NCBI GenBank assembly: GCA_012032965.1
Contig: JAAUPT010000092.1
Location: forward strand, 1-6,829
Length of the DNA stretch: 6,829 nt
Direction of reading: 5' to 3'
Source: Nitrospira sp.
GTDB lineage: Bacteria > Nitrospirota > Nitrospiria > Nitrospirales > Nitrospiraceae
Shown in pieces: positions 1-5,094 of the stretch (positions are counted from its first letter, which is position 1; every line of letters begins with the position of its first letter). The position numbers and the translations under genes are program-made. The notes beneath the pieces were generated by a model. That model did no database searches and was not told the origin of the DNA. It was given only the letters and a program-made list of their open reading frames with translations.

Positions 1-1
1 G

Positions 2-335
2 AGGTCACCCACGGGTCGGTTCACGCTCGATGAGGCCAAGGCTGTTCTGGCCGAAGCACCGAAGGATGCCTTTTGGCGCCGAAGCCAAGGCGGCGATCCG
101 CTCCGCTTCGGATCGTGCCGTCTCCGAGACAGCCGACCGCTACCAGCACCTGGCCGCCGAGCTGGATCGGGGCGCCGCCCACGCTCGTATCGCAGCTCAA
201 CGCCTGTCGGCGGGCGAAGCGGCGATGGCGTGGCCGACCTTGCGAGAGGGCGAATCCTCAACGGATCAGATGCGGGAATGCGGCCTCAATCGCCGCGTTG
301 TAAACGCACCAGCGCGTCGTACTCGGCGTTGCTGA
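2..335 (+). pseudogene. Broken helical-protein reading frame, unidentified
   Basis: I do not recognise this protein. From position 2 a reading frame open at the window edge gives a plausible stretch (FTLDEAKAVLAEAPKDAF) up to about position 72. Coding character then moves to the next frame (AEAKAAIRSASDRAVSETAD and onward, through about 260), which stops at 333-335. Removing one T from the TTTT run at 70-73 joins the two halves into one Ala/Glu/Arg-rich, probably alpha-helical protein with no signal peptide or membrane segment. Coding character fades after about 260, before the opposite-strand frame begins at 289. The true start lies left of the window. It could be a decayed gene, a gene with a base-call error, or a chance open frame in GC-rich DNA. 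Confidence 0.25.
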
Positions 336-519
336 AGTGGTTGTCCGGGTCGACCGAGCTATGGAAGACGTCGAAGTACCAGTTCGCCGCGAACTTCGAC
401 TTGTGGTAGCCGGTGACCGCATCCTGGTCGCCCCAGTAGGCCGGATCGACCGCCTGCGCGTCGGTGATCCAGTCGCCAGAGACGTTCGATGCGAAGGGGA
501 TCGAAATCCCGTTCCCGCA
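286..519 (-). pseudogene. Gene fragment with polyketide-synthase AT-like stretch
   Basis: This minus-strand frame is open for 77 codons between a TGA at 520-522 and a TGA at 286-288, and it contains no ATG. By my count 67 of 77 codons end in G or C, which is typical of coding DNA from a GC-rich genome and stronger than in the flanking genes. The first third reads ISIPFASNVSGDWITDAQAV followed by DPAYW, which resembles the conserved end of polyketide-synthase acyltransferase domains (P-F-x-SN-V-T-G-x-W-I-T ... DP-x-YW). The remainder (HSSVDPDNHFSNAEYDALV) does not continue that family; its last part faintly recalls family-5 solute-binding proteins. The AT resemblance is from memory over about 25 residues. 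A composite or chimeric fragment is the simplest reading. Confidence 0.3.
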
Positions 520-606
520 TCAAACGATTTACTGGGGTGAACCGAAACAGGGAACACCGCCTCCGCTGTATGTCGCAGGATTGCAACCAGCCCAGCCAAC
601 CTCCAA
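520..606. other. Gap upstream of metallopeptidase gene, no gene seen
   Basis: No RNA gene, repeat or convincing promoter was seen here. The reading frame of the following gene is open from 541, after a TGA at 538-540, but the added residues do not look conserved and have no good start codon or ribosome-binding site. If the material to the left is foreign or mis-joined, the native promoter and start region of the next gene may be missing or altered here. Confidence 0.4.
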
Positions 607-1710
607 TTGAAAGAGTTTCGCGTGAGAGACAAAGCGAGAGCGGGCGTGCATCGTGATCCACTCTCCAACCAGGGGAGTCATCAGCACCGTTCGTCGGAGG
701 ACCCGGCGTGGGTCAGTTGGTCTGATGAGAAACTCCTCGATCTCCGTTTCTGCGACCTTGCGCTGACCGTGGAACAGAGTCAGATCACCGAGCACATTGC
801 GCAGCTCTACCGCGAACTGGGCGATCGAGGCCTCCTCTTTCGCCCGCATTTCTGGCTCTCAAACGAATGGTTTTCACCGGACGGCGTGCCCGGCATCGCG
901 GTACCTTTTTACCTGGCCCATCCGCGCCTCGCTCGACTGGAATTCGCACAGATGTTGGAAGTTGAAGGGGGTACTCCCGATCGATGCCTGCGCATCCTCC
1001 GACATGAAACCGGTCACGCCATCGAGAACGCCTTTGGGCTTCGTCGGCGCCGAGACCGGCAAGCCGTCTTCGGGAAATCAACACAACCGTACCCCAAGTT
1101 CTATAAACCAAAACCGTACAGCAAACGCTATGTCCTCCACCTCGACATGTGGTACGCACAAAGCCATCCGGACGAAGACTTTGCAGAAACTTTCGCGGTT
1201 TGGCTGAATCCTCAGTCGATGTGGCAGGAACGGTATGCGGACTGGCCGGCGCGGAAGAAGCTGGAATACATGGACCAATTGATGGCCTCGTTGGTCAACG
1301 CGCGGCCGTTAGTGACAACCAAACAACGCGTGGACTCGCTGCCAAGACTCCGTCGGACCCTGCGAGAACACTACGAACAGAAGCAGGCGCACTACGGGAC
1401 CCCGCACCCAACGTTTTACGATCGCGATTTGCGCCGGATCTTTACCGATCTGCCCGAGCACCAGGGTGCCGTCTCGGCTGTGCAGTTTCTCGCACGCGTT
1501 CGCCGGGATGTCTGTCGGGAAGTGGCTGCGTGGGCGGGAGAATATCAATATACGATCGACCGCGTATTCGAGGATATCGTGTCGCGCTGTCGAGAGCAGA
1601 ATCTTACATTAGTCAGCTCCGAGGAGAAAGCCAAGCTCGACGTCACCATCCTCCTGACCGTCCAAACAATGAACTATCTGCACAGTGGTCATCATCGGGT
1701 GGCCTTATGA
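607..1710 (+). CDS. Putative zinc-binding metallopeptidase (HETGH)
   Basis: Likely a cytoplasmic zinc-dependent peptidase of the poorly characterised 'putative zinc-binding metallopeptidase' type (Peptidase_Mx-like, named from memory). Counting from the TTG at 607, residues 133-137 are HETGH, an HExxH zinc site followed by AIENAFGLRRR. DEDFAETFAVWL (189-200) supplies a probable third zinc ligand, E194, as in gluzincins. The segment between is rich in Lys, Tyr and Pro. SWSDEKLLDLRFCDL (38-51) and HFWLSNEWFSPDGVPGIAVP (81-100) look like conserved family core. No signal peptide or membrane span is visible. The start is uncertain: TTG 607 has no Shine-Dalgarno, GTG 622 has a weak AAAGAG in front, GTG 646 is also in frame, and conservation seems to begin near residue 31. 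Its stop overlaps the ATP-grasp start, so the two are probably one operon. The substrate is unknown. Confidence 0.85.
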   Translation: MKEFRVRDKARAGVHRDPLSNQGSHQHRSSEDPAWVSWSDEKLLDLRFCDLALTVEQSQITEHIAQLYRELGDRGLLFRPHFWLSNEWFSPDGVPGIAVPFYLAHPRLARLEFAQMLEVEGGTPDRCLRILRHETGHAIENAFGLRRRRDRQAVFGKSTQPYPKFYKPKPYSKRYVLHLDMWYAQSHPDEDFAETFAVWLNPQSMWQERYADWPARKKLEYMDQLMASLVNARPLVTTKQRVDSLPRLRRTLREHYEQKQAHYGTPHPTFYDRDLRRIFTDLPEHQGAVSAVQFLARVRRDVCREVAAWAGEYQYTIDRVFEDIVSRCREQNLTLVSSEEKAKLDVTILLTVQTMNYLHSGHHRVAL

Positions 1711-2768
1711 AGCCGCTACGCGTCCTGGTCCTGGTGCATGAAGACCTCGTTCCGCCGGATACGGTCGAAGGAGTCGATCTCACTACGGTTGAGTGGAGGA
1801 CCGAATACGAAGTCGTCAACACGCTCCGCGAGATCGGACATGAGGTACGTCCGCTCGGGGTCCAAGACGAACTCGCCGTGATCCGTCAGGCAGTGGATGA
1901 ATGGAAACCGCACATTGCGTTCAATCTACTGGAGGAATTCAGCGGAGTGGCCATCTATGATCAGAATGTGGTGTCGTACCTCGAATTGCTCAAGGTGCCG
2001 TACACGGGCTGTAACCCTAGAGGATTGATGTTGGCCCGCGATAAGGGCCTAGCCAAAAAGATTCTCTATTACCACCGCATCCCGATTCCAGAGTTTGTCA
2101 CCGTTCCTCTCGGTCGATCGATCAGACGGCCCAAGGAGTTATCGTTTCCCTTAATCGTGAAATCCGTCTCAGAGGAAGCCTCACTGGGCATTTCTCAGGC
2201 TTCGATCGTCGAGGATGACGACAAGTTGCAAGAGCGAGTCAAGTTCATCCACCAAAGCGTCGGCACGGGTGCGTTGGTGGAACGGTATGTCGAAGGACGT
2301 GAACTGTATGTCGGTGTGATGGGCAATCAACGGCTGCAAGTCTTTCCGGTCTGGGAACTCGATATGAGCCAATTGCCGGAAGAAACCAGAAAGATCGCCA
2401 CGGCTCGGGTAAAGTGGAGTCGAGTCTACCAAAAGAAATACGGTGTCCGCTCCACCGCAGCGGGTGATCTGACGGAATCGCAACGGCAGATTTTCCAGAG
2501 TCTCGCAAAGCGTGTCCACCGCTGTCTCGGACTCAGCGGGTATGCGAGGATCGATTTTCGACTTGATCAGGCGGGACAGGTCTATGTGCTGGAGGCCAAC
2601 CCGAATCCCCACATCGCGACGACCGAAGATTTTGCTAGTTCGGCTGCAGGGATAGACCTGCCGTATCCTGCATTGCTGCAACGCATTCTTGATCTGGGCT
2701 TGCGATGGAGTCCCCACCTAACGCCGTCCGACAGGACGACTCCGGTTCCGAGCCGGATCGGTGAGTGA
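1707..2768 (+). CDS. ATP-grasp ligase, D-Ala-D-Ala ligase-like
   Basis: A 353-residue ATP-grasp enzyme, expected to join a carboxylate to an amine (or similar nucleophile) through an acyl-phosphate, in the cytoplasm. Visible parts: an N-terminal Rossmann-like strand RVLVLVHEDLVPP (5-17); FNLLEEFSG (72-80); PYTGCNPRGLMLARDKGLAK (98-117), matching the Ddl 'PYTG...DK' region; FPLIVKSVSEEASLGIS (147-163) with the probable ATP-binding Lys152; ERYVEGRELYVGVM (192-205); and the metal-binding end ARIDFRLDQAGQVYVLEANP (280-299) with D283, E296 and N298. The Ddl HG...GEDG signature is absent, so annotation as D-alanine ligase would over-reach; a RimK- or peptide-ligase-like role is possible. The ATG overlaps the upstream TGA (ATGA) with only a weak GGGTGG ahead of it, which suggests translational coupling to the metallopeptidase. 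The open frame reaches much further upstream, but that part is a shadow of the peptidase gene. Confidence 0.88.
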   Translation: MKPLRVLVLVHEDLVPPDTVEGVDLTTVEWRTEYEVVNTLREIGHEVRPLGVQDELAVIRQAVDEWKPHIAFNLLEEFSGVAIYDQNVVSYLELLKVPYTGCNPRGLMLARDKGLAKKILYYHRIPIPEFVTVPLGRSIRRPKELSFPLIVKSVSEEASLGISQASIVEDDDKLQERVKFIHQSVGTGALVERYVEGRELYVGVMGNQRLQVFPVWELDMSQLPEETRKIATARVKWSRVYQKKYGVRSTAAGDLTESQRQIFQSLAKRVHRCLGLSGYARIDFRLDQAGQVYVLEANPNPHIATTEDFASSAAGIDLPYPALLQRILDLGLRWSPHLTPSDRTTPVPSRIGE

Positions 2769-2769
2769 T

Positions 2770-2778
2770 GGGGGGGGG
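2770..2778. repeat. G9 homopolymer between convergent stop codons
   Basis: Nine consecutive G residues lie in the 13-base gap between the TGA of the ATP-grasp gene (2766-2768) and the TGA of glgB (2782-2784 on the minus strand). Being intergenic, length changes would not alter either protein. Runs like this are error-prone in sequencing, so the exact length is uncertain. Confidence 0.7.
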
Positions 2779-2781
2779 ATA

Positions 2782-4980
2782 TCACCCCGTCTTGAGGTAC
2801 AAGACGGAGAGAGGAGGTAGGGTCAGGACGATTGAGTTCGGAAATCCATGAGTGGAAATCGGCTCAGCCATCACGCCGCCACCATTGCCCACGTTGCTTC
2901 CACCATATGTTTCAGCGTCGCTGTTCAAGAGCTCACCATAGTGGCCCAGAGAGGGCACGCCGATTCGGTATCCATGGCGTGGAATCGGCGTGAAGTTGCA
3001 GACGCAGACGACGTGATTGTTTGAGTCTCTAGCCTTGCGGAGAAATGAGATGACGGAATTCTCCGTGTCATTGATGTCGATCCATTGGAATCCGGTCCAA
3101 TCGTAATCGACCTCGTACAGCGCAGGTTCGTTCCGATAGAGCCAATTGAGATCACGGACGTACCGTTGCAGGCCCACGTGCGATTCATTCTGGCAGAGAT
3201 GCCACTGCAGGCTGTCGTCATGGTTCCACTCCCACCACTGGCCGAATTCTCCTCCCATAAAGAGCATGTTCTTTCCGGGATGGCCGTACATGTAGCCATA
3301 GAGGGCACGGAGGTTTGCAAAGCGTTGCCAGTCGTCTCCGGGCATTTTGTCGAGCAAGGCCTTCTTCCCGTGCACAACTTCATCGTGAGACAGCACGAGG
3401 ACGAAGTTTTCATGGAACGCATAGAGCAATCCAAATGTAATGAGATTCTGGTGGTATTTACGATGGACGGAGTCCTTTTGAAATAGTCCAGCATGTCGTG
3501 CATCCAGCCCATGTTCCATTTAAACGTGAAGCCTAAACCTCCTGTATAGGTCGGTTTTGAAACGCCCGGCCAGGAAGTGGATTCCTCGGCGATGGTGACG
3601 GCGCCGGGATGCTCTTGATGGACGAGCACGTTCAATTCTTTGAGGAACGAGACGGCCGCCAAGTTTTCGTTCCCTCCAAACTGGTTGGGAATCCATTCGC
3701 CGGCTTTTCTTCCATAGTCCAGGTACAACATCGACGCCACCGCGTCCACACGAAGACCGTCGATATGGTATTTGTCCAACCAGAAGAGCGCACTGTTCTG
3801 AAGGAAATTTTTGACTTCCACGCGGCCGTAGTTAAAGATGCGGCTCTTCCATTCCGGATGATAGCCCAGCCGCTCATCCTCGTGATCATAGAGGTGTGTG
3901 CCGTCGAACCACGCCAATCCGAACGCGTCGTCAGGGAAGTGCGCCGGGGCCCAGTCCATGATGATGCCGATTCCCGCTTGATGCGCGGCGTCGACGAACG
4001 CCATGAAATCTTCCGGCGGGCCGAATCGACTCGTGGCGGCAAAGTAGCCGGTGGCTTGATAACCCCACGATCCGTCGAACGGATGTTCGGTGATCGGCAT
4101 CAGTTCAATGTGGGTGTAGCCCATGTATTTCACGTAGTGAATGAGCTTGTCGGCCAGTTCCCGGTATGTGAGCCAGCGGTTCTCTTCTTCAGGTACCCGC
4201 ATCCAGGATCCCAGATGCACCTCGTAGATGGACATGGGTGCGGTAAGCGCATCATGCGTGGCGCGGGTGTCCATCCACGCTCGGTCGTTCCATTGATAGC
4301 CGGATAGGTTTCGAACGATCGATGCTGTGCGAGGCCGCAGTTCCGCCGAGAATGCGTACGGATCGGCCTTGGTGAAAGGTACGTCCGCATGGCGGGAGCG
4401 GATTTCATATTTGTAAAGCGTTCCTTCGGGAATGTCTGGGACAAACAACTCCCAGATGCCGGTCGCCCCGCGGCTCACCATCTGATGGCAACGGCCATCC
4501 CATTGATTGAAGCCGCCGACGACGCTGACTCGCATCGCGTTCGGAGCCCAGACGACGAAATGAACACCGGCAACTCCATCGACGGTCGTGAGATGAGCGC
4601 CCAGTCTCTCGTACCCTTGAAAGATTCCCTTCCGCAAACAGGTGCAGATCATGGTCGCTGATCAAATGAGGGAAGGCGTAGGGATCATGGCGCTCCGTGA
4701 CGGTTCCTTGAGAATCAGTGACCCGGAGTCGGTATTTCAGCGTTCCCTTCGGCGCGTCCAGGATCGCCTCAAACAATCCTGAGTCATGAACGCGTTTCAT
4801 CGGCATCGGTTTGCGACCTGGGGTATTCGGAATGACGTGTGCCTCGGTGGCGTCCGGCGCAAAAGCTCGGATCACGAGCGAGTCCGTCCCATTCACGGAG
4901 GTGCGATGGGGGCCGAGTAGCTCACGAGGATTCCAATGTTCGGCGTTGAGAAGTCGTTCGATGTGTTCGGACTGCACCAT
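2782..4980 (-). CDS. glgB: 1,4-alpha-glucan branching enzyme, interrupted by two apparent frameshifts
   Basis: GlgB (GH13) cuts alpha-1,4 glucan and re-attaches the piece as an alpha-1,6 branch in glycogen. The ATG at 4980 follows a strong AAGGAGGA. Order: N-terminal domain (residues 1-119, frame one), then a CBM48-like module ([20 protein letters not shown]) and the catalytic barrel in a second frame, then the end of the barrel and the C-terminal beta domain back in frame one, ending LYLKTG. With about two bases added near 4626 and one near 3475 the protein is 733 residues, the usual length (E. coli 728). In that numbering the nucleophile is D413 in [17 protein letters not shown], the acid/base Glu lies in TIAEES (near 466), and D534 lies in [10 protein letters not shown], in a different frame from the other two. 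No single written frame holds a complete active site. Conservation is otherwise unbroken, favouring sequencing errors or very recent loss. It is divergent from malQ. Confidence 0.9.
2787..2807. terminator. Perfect hairpin at convergent gene ends, possible bidirectional terminator
   Basis: CCGTCTTG (2787-2794) and CAAGACGG (2800-2807) form a perfect 8-bp stem with a 5-base loop (AGGTA). It sits in the last codons of glgB, immediately inside the convergent junction with the ATP-grasp gene. Neither strand has the U-run of a classical intrinsic terminator: the plus strand continues AGAGAGGAGG, and the minus strand continues GGTGATAT and then C9. It could still pause or protect both transcripts. 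The termination role is inferred from position and structure only. Confidence 0.4.
3472..3480 (-). other. Frameshift site 2 in glgB (one base missing)
   Basis: On the minus strand the middle frame reads ...DYFK (K codon at 3479-3477), after which conserved sequence ([15 protein letters not shown]) resumes from the GAC at 3474-3472 in the original frame. Only two bases, 3476-3475, lie between these codons, so one base is missing. The break falls in a CAAAAGGAC context, where loss of one A or one G from a run is the simplest event. The repaired reading is [14 protein letters not shown], as expected for GlgB. Confidence 0.85.
4624..4629 (-). other. Frameshift site 1 in glgB (about two bases missing)
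   Basis: Frame one reads ...[10 protein letters not shown] (G codon at 4629-4627). The conserved continuation [12 protein letters not shown] starts with ATC at 4625-4623 in another frame, with the lone A at 4626 between. Adding two bases gives [14 protein letters not shown], which keeps the five-residue spacing seen in E. coli EGTHLRAYEKLGAH. A one-base insertion would also fix the frame but would leave only four residues, so a two-base loss fits better. Confidence 0.75.
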
Positions 4981-5094
4981 AAGAAAGTCCTCCTTGTCGT
5001 GGATTCACCCCTATCCTAAGCAGATCGCTCGTGCTAAGAAAGGGGGGATGAGAAAAAAGTGCATCCGAACAGGCAATCGAGGCAAGTCGCGCCG
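4981..5094. promoter_or_regulatory. Divergent glgB-malQ intergenic region
   Basis: This 114-base gap must carry the promoters of both outward-facing glycogen genes unless they are read from further away. No confident -35/-10 pair was found on either strand: plus-strand TATCCT and minus-strand TAGGAT, which overlap near 5012-5018, lack well-spaced -35 partners. CTAAG occurs twice in direct orientation (5016-5020 and 5034-5038), 18 bases apart, which could be chance. A purine-rich AGGGGGG (5041-5047) lies 11 bases ahead of a GTG at 5059 that is in frame with malQ. Confidence 0.4.
4988..4995 (-). promoter_or_regulatory. glgB ribosome-binding site
   Basis: The minus strand reads AAGGAGGA followed by CTTTCTT and the ATG at 4980. 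This is a near-perfect Shine-Dalgarno at good spacing. It fixes the glgB start and shows that translation initiation is intact despite the downstream frame breaks. Confidence 0.85.

Noticed and set aside
1149..1706. Upstream extension of the ATP-grasp frame to an earlier ATG
   Set aside because: This stretch is the metallopeptidase gene read in the wrong frame; ATP-grasp similarity begins at the ATG at 1707.
2741..2763. TCCGG...CCGGA inverted repeat as terminator of the ATP-grasp gene
   Set aside because: It has only a 5-bp stem and no T-run, and is weaker than the hairpin at 2787-2807.
2770..2778. G9 run as a phase-variation switch
   Set aside because: It lies after both stop codons and is not placed to alter a promoter or a reading frame.
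3085..3486. Open frame of 133 codons on the plus strand
   Set aside because: It is opposite the conserved C-terminal part of glgB; a shadow frame.
3609..4307. Open frame of 232 codons on the plus strand
   Set aside because: It lies wholly opposite the conserved glgB catalytic domain and its translation has no recognisable family; it is an antisense shadow.
3476..4629. Programmed ribosomal frameshifting as the explanation for glgB
   Set aside because: Two separate shifts would be needed, no slippery heptamer with a downstream structure is evident, and GlgB is not known to use recoding. Missing bases explain both sites more simply.
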